The notes beneath the pieces were generated by a model, which was not told the origin of the DNA, searched no databases, and worked only from the letters and a program-made list of their open reading frames with translations. The translations under genes and the position numbers were made by a program. A stretch of DNA of 64,000 bases from assembly GCF_051859025.1 (NCBI RefSeq), contig NZ_JBHYGL010000037.1:186001-250000 (forward strand), in the 5' to 3' direction. Shown here one piece after another: positions 25,835 through 33,643 of this stretch. Each line of letters opens with the position of its first letter. Position 1 is the stretch's first letter. Source of the DNA: Falsiroseomonas sp051859025. Its GTDB lineage: Bacteria > Pseudomonadota > Alphaproteobacteria > Acetobacterales > Acetobacteraceae.

Positions 25835-25863
25835 GATTTAGCGGGATGGGCGGGGGGGCGCAA
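25835..25863 (-). promoter_or_regulatory. Promoter of tRNA-Arg
   Basis: On the minus strand TTGCGC (25863-25858), a 17-nt spacer and TAAATC (25840-25835) precede the tRNA 5' end by 11 nt. The same TAAATC -10 follows a TTGACG -35 at the tRNA-Leu gene in this window. The -35 falls in the loop and descending arm of the leuB terminator hairpin. Confidence 0.6.
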
Positions 25864-25879
25864 CCCCTCCGCCCATCCC
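25843..25879 (-). terminator. Terminator hairpin of leuB
   Basis: GGGATGGGCGG and CCGCCCATCCC (11 bp), extended inward by AGGGG against CCCCC with one mismatch, close a TTGCG loop. It begins 13 nt after the leuB stop on the minus strand. A very stable stem, but it is followed by GCTAAATCG rather than a T-run. Confidence 0.65.
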
Positions 25880-25891
25880 TTGTCACCAATT

Positions 25892-27004
25892 TTACGCCGA
25901 GAGCTTTTCCAGCTCCCGCAGCACGGCCTCACCCATCACGGTCGTGCCGACGCGGGCGCGGCCGGGGGACATGATGTCGGCGGTGCGCAGGCCACCGGCC
26001 AGCACCTTCTCCACCGCCGTCTCGATCAGCTTCGCATCCTCATCCATGCCGAAGGACAGTCGCAGCAGCATGGCGAAGGACAGGATCTGCGCGCAGGGAT
26101 TGGCCACACCCTTGCCCGCGATGTCCGGCGCGCTGCCATGGATGGGTTCGTACAGCGCGTGGCGCTTGCCGGAGGGCTGCTGCGCGCCGAGCGTCGCGGA
26201 GGGCAGCATGCCGAGCGAGCCCGTCAGCGCCGCCGCCAGGTCGCTCAGCACGTCGCCGAACAGATTGCCGCCGAGGATGACGTCGAACTGCTTCGGGCGG
26301 CTGGCCAACTGCATCGCGCAATTGTCGGCATACATGTGCTGCAGCTCGACATCCGGGTATTCGGCCGCGCCCACTTCGCCGACCACGGCGCGCCAGAGGC
26401 GGCCGGACTGCATGACGTTCGCCTTCTCCACGCTGGTCAGCTTGCGGCTGCGCTTGCGGGCGATGTCGAAGGCCACGCGGGCGACGCGGGCGATCTCGTC
26501 CTCGGAATAGACCTCCGTGTCGATGCCGACGCGCCGACCCTGTTCGTTCACATGGATGCCGCGGGGCTCGCCGAAATAGATGCCGCCCGTCGTCTCCCGC
26601 ACGATCATGATGTCGAGCCCGCGCACCAGTTCGGGGCGGAGCGAGGAGGCATCGGCCAGCGGGTCCAGCACCACGGCGGGGCGCAGGTTGGCGAACAGGC
26701 CGAGGTCCTTGCGCAACCGCAGGATGCCGAGTTCCGGGCGCTGGTCGAAGGGCAGGCTGTCCCACTTCGGGCCGCCCACGGAGCCGAACAGCACGGCATC
26801 CGCTTCGGCGGCGGCGGCCACCGTCTCATCCGGGCAGGGGCTGCCGGTGGCGTCGAGGGCGGCGCCGCCGACGATGCCTTCCGTCACCTGGAAGGTCACG
26901 GAGCGGCGGCGATCCATCCAGTCGATGATGCGGCGCACTTCGCGCATCACCTCGGGGCCGATCCCGTCACCGGGCAGGATGAGGAGCTTCTTGTTCGCGG
27001 GCAT
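25892..27004 (-). CDS. leuB: 3-isopropylmalate dehydrogenase
   Basis: 370-residue NAD-dependent beta-decarboxylating dehydrogenase of leucine biosynthesis (3-isopropylmalate to 4-methyl-2-oxopentanoate). The start MPANKKLLILPGDGIGPEV has the family GDGIGPE motif. Substrate Arg residues lie in the RPELGILRLRKDLGLFANLRP region (LR..LGLFANLRP). The Tyr in YFGEPRG and Lys of the KANVMQ segment are catalytic. The metal and NAD site follow as GNLFGDVLSDLAA and PIHGSAPDIAGKG(V)ANP. Third leu gene here, 155 bp after leuD, a gap filled by two palindromes, so it may have its own promoter. Confidence 0.97.
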   Translation of the reverse strand: MPANKKLLILPGDGIGPEVMREVRRIIDWMDRRRSVTFQVTEGIVGGAALDATGSPCPDETVAAAAEADAVLFGSVGGPKWDSLPFDQRPELGILRLRKDLGLFANLRPAVVLDPLADASSLRPELVRGLDIMIVRETTGGIYFGEPRGIHVNEQGRRVGIDTEVYSEDEIARVARVAFDIARKRSRKLTSVEKANVMQSGRLWRAVVGEVGAAEYPDVELQHMYADNCAMQLASRPKQFDVILGGNLFGDVLSDLAAALTGSLGMLPSATLGAQQPSGKRHALYEPIHGSAPDIAGKGVANPCAQILSFAMLLRLSFGMDEDAKLIETAVEKVLAGGLRTADIMSPGRARVGTTVMGEAVLRELEKLSA

Positions 27005-27056
27005 TGAATGGTGGTCCTGGGGACGGTCGTGGAGGTGCGGGTGCCTCAGCCCCCGC

Positions 27057-27153
27057 TAGAGCACGAGCTGCGTTCGCGGCCCGTGCTCTACAAGTTACTG
27101 AAACTGGAGCAAGAAATGCGTTCAGATGATTTCATCTGAACGCCTATTGCTCC
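27057..27153. repeat. Two adjacent palindromes in the leuD-leuB gap
   Basis: First: TAGAGCACG (27057-27065) and CGTGCTCTA (27082-27090). Second: GCGTTCAGATGA (27118-27129) and TCATCTGAACGC (27132-27143), a 12-bp perfect stem with a TT loop, enclosed by GGAGCAA/TTGCTCC (27106-27112, 27147-27153). The block is visibly richer in A+T than its surroundings. It resembles intergenic palindromic repeat elements common in alphaproteobacteria. It may terminate leuD or act on leuB expression. Confidence 0.7.
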
Positions 27154-27159
27154 AGACAG

Positions 27160-27780
27160 TCAGACCTTGGCGTCGTAGAGCCAGGGCTGGGACGCGCGCT
27201 GCTTCGCCTCGAACCCATCGATGGCGGGGGCGTGCTGCATGGTCTGGCCGATATCGTCCAGGCCGTTCAGCAGCAGGTGCCGGCGGAAGGGGTCGATGGT
27301 GAAGGGGATTTCCTCCCCGTTCGGGCGCACCACCACCTGGCGTTCCAGATCCACCGTGATGCGGGAATTGGCGCCGAGGCGCGCATCCTCCATCAACTGC
27401 TCGCACACCTCCCGCGGCAGCTTCACCGGCAACACGCCGTTCTTGAAGCTGTTGTTGTGGAAGATGTCCGCGAAATCCGGCGCGATGACGCAGCGGATGC
27501 CGAAATCCAGCAGCGCCCAGGGCGCGTGTTCGCGCGACGACCCGCAGCCGAAATTCTCGTAGGCGACGAGGATCTCGGCCTGGCGGTAGGGTTCCTGGTT
27601 CAGCACGAAGTCGGGCTTCTCCGCCCCGTCATCCTCGTAGCGCATGTTCGCGAACAGGTGCTTGCCGAGGCCCGTGCGCTGGATGGTCTTGAGGAAGCGG
27701 CCCGGGATGATCTTGTCCGTGTCCACATTGGCCAGCGGCATCGGCGCCGCGATGCCCGTGAGCGTGGTGAAGGCCCTCAT
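27160..27780 (-). CDS. leuD: 3-isopropylmalate dehydratase small subunit
   Basis: 206-residue small subunit of isopropylmalate isomerase (2- to 3-isopropylmalate), the partner of LeuC. The start MRAFTTLTGIAAPMPLANVDTDKIIPGRFLK is typical (motif LANVDTDKIIP). The conserved swivel-domain loop FGCGSSREHAPWAL and the NSFKNGVLPV segment follow. The start at 27780 is chosen over an upstream Met at 27816 because that extension is leuC sequence out of frame. Starts 1 nt after the leuC stop, so translation is coupled. Confidence 0.97.
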   Translation of the reverse strand: MRAFTTLTGIAAPMPLANVDTDKIIPGRFLKTIQRTGLGKHLFANMRYEDDGAEKPDFVLNQEPYRQAEILVAYENFGCGSSREHAPWALLDFGIRCVIAPDFADIFHNNSFKNGVLPVKLPREVCEQLMEDARLGANSRITVDLERQVVVRPNGEEIPFTIDPFRRHLLLNGLDDIGQTMQHAPAIDGFEAKQRASQPWLYDAKV

Positions 27781-27781
27781 C

Positions 27782-29212
27782 TCACACGCCCTCCTTCGGC
27801 TGGTAGTCGCGCACATCGACGAAGTGGCCCGCGATCGCCGCCGCCGCAGCCATGGCGGGGGAGACGAGGTGGGTGCGGCCGCCCATGCCCTGGCGACCCT
27901 CGAAGTTGCGGTTGGAGGTGCTGGCGCTGCGCTGGCCGGGCTTCAGCTTGTCCGGGTTCATGCCGAGGCACATGGAACAGCCGGCTTCCCGCCATTCGAA
28001 GCCCGCTTCCAGCAGGACCTTGTCCAGCCCCTCGGCCTCCGCCGCTTCCTTCACCAGGCCGGAGCCCGGCACGACGAGCGCGCGGACATGCGAGGCGACC
28101 TTGCGGCCCTTCGCGATGCTGGCCACGGCGCGGATGTCCTCGATCCGGCTGTTGGTGCAGGACCCCACGAAGACGACATCGACCTGGAGGTCAGTCAGCT
28201 TCTGCCCGGGCACCAGGCCCATATAGTCGACCATGCGCTGCACCTGCGCGCGGCGCGCCTCATCCGCGATCTCGGCGGGGTTCGGCACCACGCCGGTCAC
28301 GGGCAGCACGTCCTCGGGGCTCGTGCCCCAGGTCATCTGCGGGATGATCTGCGCGGCGTCGAGCGTGACTTCCTTGTCGAAGACAGCGCCCGCGTCGGAG
28401 GGCAGCGTCTTCCACCAGGCGATGGCGCGGTCATAGGCCTCGCCCTGCGGCGCGAAGGGGCGGCCCTTCACGTAGTCGAAGGTGGTCTGGTCCGGCGCCA
28501 CCATGCCGGCACGGGCGCCAGCCTCGATCGACATGTTGCAGACCGTCATGCGGCCGGCCATGTCGAGCGCGCGGATCGCCTCACCGGCGAATTCAATCAC
28601 GTGTCCCGTGCCGCCGGCAGTGCCGATCTTGCCGATGATGGCGAGGACGATGTCCTTGGCCGTGCAGCCGGCCGGCAGCTTGCCATCGACCGTCACGCGC
28701 ATGTTCTTCGCGGGCTTCTGCAGCAGCGTCTGGGTGGCGAGCACATGCTCGACCTCCGACGTGCCGATGCCGAAGGCCAGCGCGCCCATGGCGCCGTGGG
28801 TGGAGGTATGGCTGTCGCCGCAGACGATCGTCATGCCGGGCAGGCTCAGGCCCAGCTCCGGGCCGATGACGTGGACGATGCCCTGGCGCTTGTCGGTCAG
28901 CGGGATGTAGGGGACGCCGAAGGCCTTGACGTTGGCTTCCAGTGTCTCGACCTGCGTGCGGCTCTCGGGGTCCTCGATCGTGCCGTAGCGGCTGCTATCG
29001 GTCGCGATGTTGTGGTCCACCACGGCCAGCGTCGCATCCGGGCGGCGCACCTTGCGGCCGGCAAGCCGGAGGCCCTCGAAGGCCTGCGGGCTCGTCACCT
29101 CATGCGTCAGGTGCTTGTCGATGTAGAGAACCGCGGTGCCGTCGGGCAGCGTCTCGACGACATGCGCATCCCAGATCTTGTCGAACAAGGTTCGCGGCTT
29201 CGTGGCCGACAT
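27782..29212 (-). CDS. leuC: 3-isopropylmalate dehydratase large subunit
   Basis: 476-residue aconitase-family large subunit. The [4Fe-4S] cluster cysteines are in VGSCTNSRIEDIRA and GCSMCLGMNPD. Other markers are YIDKHLTHEVTSPQAFEGL near the N-terminus (YIDxHLxHEVTSPQ), GDSHTSTHGAMG and the C-terminal SNRNFEGRQG. The start at 29212 (MSATKPRTLFDKIW) has GGGGGA 8 nt upstream and excludes seven non-family residues. It lies just after the rplS terminator, 65 bp from rplS, with no room for a full promoter after that hairpin, so it probably depends on read-through or a promoter further upstream. Confidence 0.97.
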   Translation of the reverse strand: MSATKPRTLFDKIWDAHVVETLPDGTAVLYIDKHLTHEVTSPQAFEGLRLAGRKVRRPDATLAVVDHNIATDSSRYGTIEDPESRTQVETLEANVKAFGVPYIPLTDKRQGIVHVIGPELGLSLPGMTIVCGDSHTSTHGAMGALAFGIGTSEVEHVLATQTLLQKPAKNMRVTVDGKLPAGCTAKDIVLAIIGKIGTAGGTGHVIEFAGEAIRALDMAGRMTVCNMSIEAGARAGMVAPDQTTFDYVKGRPFAPQGEAYDRAIAWWKTLPSDAGAVFDKEVTLDAAQIIPQMTWGTSPEDVLPVTGVVPNPAEIADEARRAQVQRMVDYMGLVPGQKLTDLQVDVVFVGSCTNSRIEDIRAVASIAKGRKVASHVRALVVPGSGLVKEAAEAEGLDKVLLEAGFEWREAGCSMCLGMNPDKLKPGQRSASTSNRNFEGRQGMGGRTHLVSPAMAAAAAIAGHFVDVRDYQPKEGV

Positions 29213-29236
29213 TCTCGATTTCCCCCAAGACAAAAG

Positions 29237-29261
29237 CGCCCCGGCCTGGTGGGCCGGGGCG
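29237..29261 (-). terminator. Rho-independent terminator of rplS
   Basis: Perfect 10-bp GC stem CGCCCCGGCC/GGCCGGGGCG with a 5-base loop, 17 nt after the rplS stop. On the minus strand it is followed by CTTTTGTCTT. The short T-tract suggests partial read-through into leuC. Confidence 0.75.
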
Positions 29262-29277
29262 TTCGGTAAGGCTTAGT

Positions 29278-29658
29278 TCAGGCGGTCGCTTCGACCTTCA
29301 CCCGCGCCCGCTCCTCGATGCGGGCGGACTTGCCGGTCCGGCCACGCAGGTAATACAGCTTCGCGCGCCGCACCTTGCCGCGGCGCACCACGACGATCTC
29401 CGCGACATTCGGGCTGTACAGCGGGAAGACGCGCTCCACGCCCTCGCCGTAGGACAGCTTGCGGACGGTGAAGTTGCTGTTCAGGCCGCGGTTGCTGCGC
29501 GCGATGCAGACGCCTTCATAGGCCTGGGTGCGGATACGCTCCCCTTCCACGACCTTCACCATGACGCGGAGCGTGTCGCCCGCATCGAATTCCGGCGTGG
29601 TGCGGTTGGCCGAGAGCTTCGCCTGCTGGGCGGCCTCGAACTGCTGGAGCAGGTTCAT
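29278..29658 (-). CDS. rplS: 50S ribosomal protein L19
   Basis: 126 residues, normal for L19, a large-subunit protein at the 30S/50S interface. Recognised by FDAGDTLRV-type N-terminal pattern (here EFDAGDTLRVMVKVVEG), TQAYEGVCIARSNRGLNS, TVRKLSYGEGVERVFPLYSP and the basic C-terminal part KLYYLRGRTGKSARI. The start at 29658 (MNLLQQFEAA) is the family start; the upstream Met at 29685 lies in the trmD-rplS junction. Last gene of the rpsP-rimM-trmD-rplS set. Confidence 0.97.
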   Translation of the reverse strand: MNLLQQFEAAQQAKLSANRTTPEFDAGDTLRVMVKVVEGERIRTQAYEGVCIARSNRGLNSNFTVRKLSYGEGVERVFPLYSPNVAEIVVVRRGKVRRAKLYYLRGRTGKSARIEERARVKVEATA

Positions 29659-29685
29659 CGGGGTGGTTCCTTCCGTCTGAAGCAA

Positions 29686-30468
29686 TTAGGCGGCGGCCGG
29701 GTGGCCGTCCAGCCGCCCCACCTTTGCCTGTTTGGTTTCCGCGCTAGCGCGGGGGGTTGGTTCCGCGCGGTGGCGGAGGATGTGTTGTTCCCAGAGGTCG
29801 GGCCGCCGCGTCCGCGTTGCCGCTTCCGCTTCCGCGCGCCGCCAGCGCGCGACCTCCGCATGGTGGCCGGAGAGCAGCACCTCCGGCACCTTCCGGCCCT
29901 GCCATTCGGCGGGCCGCGTGTAGTGGGGGTATTCCAGCAGCCCCTCGGCGCCGTGGCTCTCCTCCTCCGCCGAAGCCGCGCCGCCCATGACACCCGGCAG
30001 CAGCCGGATGCAGGCGTCGAGCATCAGCAGGGCGGCGGGTTCGCCGCCGGAGAGCACGAAATCGCCGGCCGAGACTTCCAGCATCCCGCGCGCCTCGATC
30101 ACGCGCTGGTCCACGCCTTCGTAACGGCCGCACAGCACCGTCACGCCAGGCCCCGCCGCCAATTCCCGCACCAGCGCCTGGTCCAGCTTCCGCCCGCGGG
30201 GCGTCAGGTAGACCAGCGGCGCGCCGGGGTTGCGGCTGGTCGCGGCTTCGCAGGCCACATCCAGCACATCCGGGCGCATCACCATGCCCGCACCGCCCCC
30301 GAAGGGCGTGTCGTCCACGGTGCGGTGGCGGTCCGTCGCGAAGGAACGGATATCCAGCGCCTCGATCGCCCAGCGTTCCTCGCGCAGCGCACGGCCGGCC
30401 AGGGACAGGCCGAGCGGGCCCGGGAACATGTCCGGGAACAGCGTCAGGATGGTGGCGCGCCAGGTCAT
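29686..30468 (-). CDS. trmD: tRNA (guanine-N1-)-methyltransferase
   Basis: 260-residue SPOUT-class enzyme that methylates G37 of tRNAs with SAM, preventing frameshifting. N-terminus MTWRATILTLFPDMFPG; DTPFGGGAGMVMRPDVL is the signature loop. The trefoil-knot SAM site comprises YLTPRGRKLDQ, LCGRYEGVDQRVIE and DFVLSGGEPAALLMLDA. The C-terminal domain follows through EWQGRKVPEVLLSGHHAEV. The extreme C-terminus is somewhat longer than in E. coli TrmD. Start overlaps the rimM stop by 4 nt; rplS starts 27 nt after its end. Confidence 0.97.
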   Translation of the reverse strand: MTWRATILTLFPDMFPGPLGLSLAGRALREERWAIEALDIRSFATDRHRTVDDTPFGGGAGMVMRPDVLDVACEAATSRNPGAPLVYLTPRGRKLDQALVRELAAGPGVTVLCGRYEGVDQRVIEARGMLEVSAGDFVLSGGEPAALLMLDACIRLLPGVMGGAASAEEESHGAEGLLEYPHYTRPAEWQGRKVPEVLLSGHHAEVARWRRAEAEAATRTRRPDLWEQHILRHRAEPTPRASAETKQAKVGRLDGHPAAA

Positions 30469-30989
30469 GCCGACGCCCCCTCCCCGCTTTCCGGACGGAC
30501 CAGAACCTCCGCCGGCGGCACCACGGTGATCCGCCCGCCCGCCACATCCACCACCGGCACGCAGGCCTTGGTGAAGGGCAGCAGGAGTTCGCCCGCGCTT
30601 CCGTCGATGATGAGGAAGGGCCCCGCGCCGTGATCCTCCACCAGCCTTACCGTGCCGATCGCCACCCCATCCTCCGCGAAGGCCGCAAGGCCCTCGAGGT
30701 CACTGAGGTAGAATTCGTCGGGGTCGGCGGGCGGCGGCAGCTGGCTGCGTTCCACATACAGCTTCGTGCCGGTCAGCCGTGCCGCGGCGTCGCGGTCGGC
30801 GACGCCCTCGATCCGGCCGAGCCCGTCAGGCAGCGGCGTGATGCGGAAGACCTTGGTGCCGGCCTGGTCGGTCAGCGGGCCATAGCTGCCGATGGCGCGC
30901 GGATCGGCCGTGAAGGCATGCAGGCGCACGAGGCCCCTGACGCCATGCGGCCGTCCCACTTCACCCACCAGCACGCGCTGCACCCGCAT
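30465..30989 (-). CDS. rimM: Ribosome maturation factor RimM
   Basis: 174-residue 16S processing factor that binds the 30S head near S19. N-terminal RimM barrel begins VLVGEVGRPHGVRGLVRLHAF (GxxGRPHGxxG motif). A linker leads to the PRC-barrel-like C-terminal half with DEFYLSDLEGL and LLPFTKACVPVVDVAGG. The start at 30989 is set by the conserved VLVGEV position; the longer open frame upstream is antisense/rpsP overlap. Lies between rpsP and trmD in the classical order. Confidence 0.95.
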   Translation of the reverse strand: MRVQRVLVGEVGRPHGVRGLVRLHAFTADPRAIGSYGPLTDQAGTKVFRITPLPDGLGRIEGVADRDAAARLTGTKLYVERSQLPPPADPDEFYLSDLEGLAAFAEDGVAIGTVRLVEDHGAGPFLIIDGSAGELLLPFTKACVPVVDVAGGRITVVPPAEVLVRPESGEGASA

Positions 30990-31012
30990 GGCCCGATCCG
31001 CCGAGGTCAGTA

Positions 31013-31342
31013 TCAGCCGCCGGCCGCGGCGCGTTCCTGCGCCTTCTTCTTCGGCGCGGACTGCTTCGGCTGCTCGGCGTACACCGGCATCGGCGCCAGG
31101 CCGGCATGGCCCAGGAACTTCGCGACGCGGTCCGTCGGCAGCGCGCCGACCGACTTCCAGTAGGTGATGCGCTCGGCGAACAGGCGCACGCGGTCGGCGT
31201 GGTCCGACGGCAGCATCGGGTTGTAGCTGCCCAGCTTCTCGATGAAGCGGCCGTCGCGCGGGCTGCGGCTGTCCGCCACCACGATGTGGTAGTAGGGACG
31301 CTTCTTGGCGCCGGCGCGGGCGAGGCGAATCTTGAGGCCCAT
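31013..31342 (-). CDS. rpsP: 30S ribosomal protein S16
   Basis: 109 residues. MGLKIRLARAGAKKRPYYHI and VVADSRSPRDGRFIEKLGSYNP are unmistakable S16 sequence, followed by RVRLFAERITYWKSVGALPTD. A Lys/Ala-rich tail extends beyond the conserved domain, as in many alphaproteobacteria. Heads the rpsP-rimM-trmD-rplS group and follows ffh after 23 nt on the same strand. Confidence 0.97.
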   Translation of the reverse strand: MGLKIRLARAGAKKRPYYHIVVADSRSPRDGRFIEKLGSYNPMLPSDHADRVRLFAERITYWKSVGALPTDRVAKFLGHAGLAPMPVYAEQPKQSAPKKKAQERAAAGG

Positions 31343-31365
31343 GAGGGTTACCTTCTCCTGATCGT

Positions 31366-32751
31366 CTAGAAAGGTCGTCGGTTGCCAAGGCCGGGCATAA
31401 GGGCACCAAGGCCCCCACGCATCAGCCCCTTCTGGCCGAGCTTGTTCATCCGCTTCATCATCGCGGACATCTCGTCGAACTGCTTCAGCAGGCGGTTCAC
31501 ATCCTGCACCGTGGTGCCGGAACCCGCGGCGATCCGCCGCTTGCGTGCCGCCTTCAGCAGGTCGGGATTGCGTCGCTCCTTCGGCGTCATCGAACTGATG
31601 ATCGCGGCCTGGCGCTTCAGCATGGTCTGGTCGAGGTTGGCGTTCTCGATCTGCGACTTGATCTTGCCCACCCCCGGCAGCATCCCGAGGATGCCGGAGA
31701 GCGAGCCCATCTTGCCGATCTGCTTGATCTGCGATGCGTAGTCCTCGAGGTCGAAGGACCCCTTCTGCATCTTCTTCGCAAGCTTCTCGGCTTCCGCCTG
31801 GTCGATCGCCTCCGCGGCCCGCTCGACGAGGGAGACGATGTCCCCCATGCCGAGGATGCGGTTCGCGATGCGATCCGGATGGAAATCCTCCAGCGCGTCC
31901 AGCTTCTCACCGGCGCCGAGCAGCTTGATCGGCGCGCCGGTGACGGCACGCATGGACAGCGCCGCGCCGCCGCGCGCGTCGCCATCGACGCGCGTCATGA
32001 CGATGCCGGTGACGCCGACCTTCTCCTGGAAGGCCTTGGCGGTGTTGACCGCGTCCTGGCCGGTCATCGCATCGACGACCAGCAGCGTCTCATGCGGCTT
32101 CACGAACGCCTTGACGTCCGCGACCTCGGCCATCAGCGCCTCGTCGATCGCGAGGCGGCCGGCGGTGTCGAGGATGACGATGTCGTAGAGCTCGCGCCGG
32201 CCCACATCCATCGCGCGCTCGGCGATCTGGCGGGGCGTCTGGCCGGCGATGATGGGCAGGCCGGTGACCTCGGCCTGGTCGGCCAGCGTCTGCAGCTGCA
32301 GCTGCGCGGCGGGGCGGTGCACGTCGAGCGACGCCAGCAGGACCTTCTTGCGGTCACGCGTCCGCAGCCGCAGCGCGATCTTGCCGGAGGTGGTAGTCTT
32401 GCCCGAGCCCTGGAGGCCCACCATCAGGATGGGGATGGGTGACGGCGCGTTGAGGTCCAGCCCCCGCTTGCCGTCATCGCCCTCGCCACCGCCCAGCGCC
32501 TCGACCAGCGCGTCGTTGACGATCTTGATGACCTGCTGGGCCGGGGAGACGGAGCGGATGACTTCCTGACCCACGGCGCGGTCGCGCACGCGGTTCACCA
32601 AATCCTTCACCACGGGCAGGGCGACGTCGGCTTCCAGCAACGCCACGCGAACCTCGCGCAGCGCCTCCTGGACATCGGCATCCGTCAGCGCGCCACGGCG
32701 GCGCAGCTTGTCGAAAACCCCTGTCAGCCTGTTGCCCAGCGCCTCGAACAT
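31366..32751 (-). CDS. ffh: Signal recognition particle protein Ffh (SRP54)
   Basis: 461-residue GTPase that binds 4.5S RNA and signal sequences and delivers ribosomes to FtsY. The N domain starts MFEALGNRLTGVFDKLRRRG. The G domain has GLQGSGKTTTSGK (G1), the DTAGR motif (G3) and TRVDGDARGG (G4). The Met-rich M domain runs from about residue 330, with MGSLSGILGMLPG and the RNA-binding segment around SMTPKERRNPDLL and RKRRIAAGSG. The start at 32751 drops 30 non-family residues in an upstream extension. Confidence 0.97.
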   Translation of the reverse strand: MFEALGNRLTGVFDKLRRRGALTDADVQEALREVRVALLEADVALPVVKDLVNRVRDRAVGQEVIRSVSPAQQVIKIVNDALVEALGGGEGDDGKRGLDLNAPSPIPILMVGLQGSGKTTTSGKIALRLRTRDRKKVLLASLDVHRPAAQLQLQTLADQAEVTGLPIIAGQTPRQIAERAMDVGRRELYDIVILDTAGRLAIDEALMAEVADVKAFVKPHETLLVVDAMTGQDAVNTAKAFQEKVGVTGIVMTRVDGDARGGAALSMRAVTGAPIKLLGAGEKLDALEDFHPDRIANRILGMGDIVSLVERAAEAIDQAEAEKLAKKMQKGSFDLEDYASQIKQIGKMGSLSGILGMLPGVGKIKSQIENANLDQTMLKRQAAIISSMTPKERRNPDLLKAARKRRIAAGSGTTVQDVNRLLKQFDEMSAMMKRMNKLGQKGLMRGGLGALMPGLGNRRPF

Positions 32752-32934
32752 CGCGGCGGGAAATCCCCTGAAAGTCCGTTGAGACCGCCCCAAACGAAAT
32801 CGCGCCGCTGCGCGAGCCTTCGCGGAGCGACGGAGCCGCACCGCATCAGGCGGAGCGACCGATCAGGTCCAGGGCGGACCGGAGGGCGCCATTAAGCCCG
32901 ATCGGCGCCCCGGTCAAGCATCCCCGGAAACGGC

Positions 32935-32964
32935 AAGGCCCGCGCCAGTGATGGCGCGGGCCTT
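32935..32964 (-). terminator. Terminator of infC
   Basis: A perfect 12-bp stem AAGGCCCGCGCC/GGCGCGGGCCTT around 6 bases, 26 nt after the infC stop. On the minus strand the stem ends CCTTGCCGTTTCC, a weak T-rich tail. It isolates infC from ffh. The remaining infC-ffh gap (to 32752) holds a GGCGCC repeat and the ffh leader. Confidence 0.7.
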
Positions 32965-32990
32965 GTCCCGTATCAGAGGTCGGCTGCCGG

Positions 32991-33530
32991 TTACTTCGGC
33001 GCCAGGACCATGATCATCTGCCGGTTCTCAAGCCGCGGCATCTGTTCGACCTTGGTCGTCTCGGCCAGTTCCGTCCGGATCCGGTCCAGCACCTTCAGGC
33101 CGAGGTCCTGGTGGGCCATTTCGCGGCCGCGGAAGCGGAGCGTGACCTTCACCTTGTCACCCTCGCCGATGAAGTCCTTCATCTGCCGCATCTTCACGCC
33201 GTAATCATGGTCGTCGATGTTCGGACGGACCTTGATTTCCTTCAGCTCGACGACCTTCTGGCGCTTGCGCGCCTCGTTGGCCTTCTTCTGCTGCTCGTAC
33301 TTGTACTTGCCGTAGTCGAGGATCTTGCAGACCGGCGGAATCGCGTTGGGGCTGATTTCGAGCAGATCCAGCCCGACCTCATAGGCCCGCAGCAACGCAT
33401 CGCGCGCCGACATCACGCCGATCATCTCCCCGTCCTGGTCGATCAGGCGGACCTGGGGGACTCGGATATCCTCATTGACCCGCGGGCCGTCTCTCGTCGG
33501 CATCTGGGCGGGCATTGGACCACGGGCTAT
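32991..33530 (-). CDS. infC: Translation initiation factor IF-3, probable AUA start
   Basis: IF-3 prevents premature 50S joining and proof-reads start codons. N-domain: DGPRVNEDIRVPQVRLIDQDGEMIGV; linker KYKYEQQKKANEARKRQK; C-domain: EIKVRPNIDDHDYGVKMRQMKDFI, ending in LENRQMIMVLAPK. The first ATG codons (33515 and 33503) have no Shine-Dalgarno. An in-frame ATA at 33530 has AGGAG six bases upstream and adds a short ARGP segment, giving 179 residues. IF-3 genes are classically started at AUU/AUA/AUC so that IF-3 represses its own mRNA; this fits that pattern. If ATG 33515 is used instead the protein has 174 residues. Confidence 0.95.
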   Translation of the reverse strand: MARGPMPAQMPTRDGPRVNEDIRVPQVRLIDQDGEMIGVMSARDALLRAYEVGLDLLEISPNAIPPVCKILDYGKYKYEQQKKANEARKRQKVVELKEIKVRPNIDDHDYGVKMRQMKDFIGEGDKVKVTLRFRGREMAHQDLGLKVLDRIRTELAETTKVEQMPRLENRQMIMVLAPK

Positions 33531-33568
33531 GGCGCTCTCCTGTCGCTGTTCAAGGGCAGTGTCTCATT

Positions 33569-33597
33569 GTTATGGCGAGTGGACCCGCCCGGTGCAA
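33569..33597 (-). promoter_or_regulatory. Candidate infC promoter
   Basis: Minus strand TTGCAC (33597-33592), 17-nt spacer, CATAAC (33574-33569), about 39 nt upstream of the proposed AUA start. An overlapping 9-bp inverted repeat GCCCGGTGC/GCACCGGGC (33587-33595 and 33622-33630) follows the thrS stop and may end thrS transcription or regulate this promoter. Confidence 0.4.
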
Positions 33598-33643
33598 GCC
33601 GCCGCCTTAATGGGCAGGGCCGCACCGGGCTGAAAAATGCGGG

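Noticed and set aside
25545..25860. tRNA-Arg as an island boundary for the P450 operon
   Set aside because: No integrase, no direct repeat of the tRNA end and no obvious base-composition shift in the operon genes.
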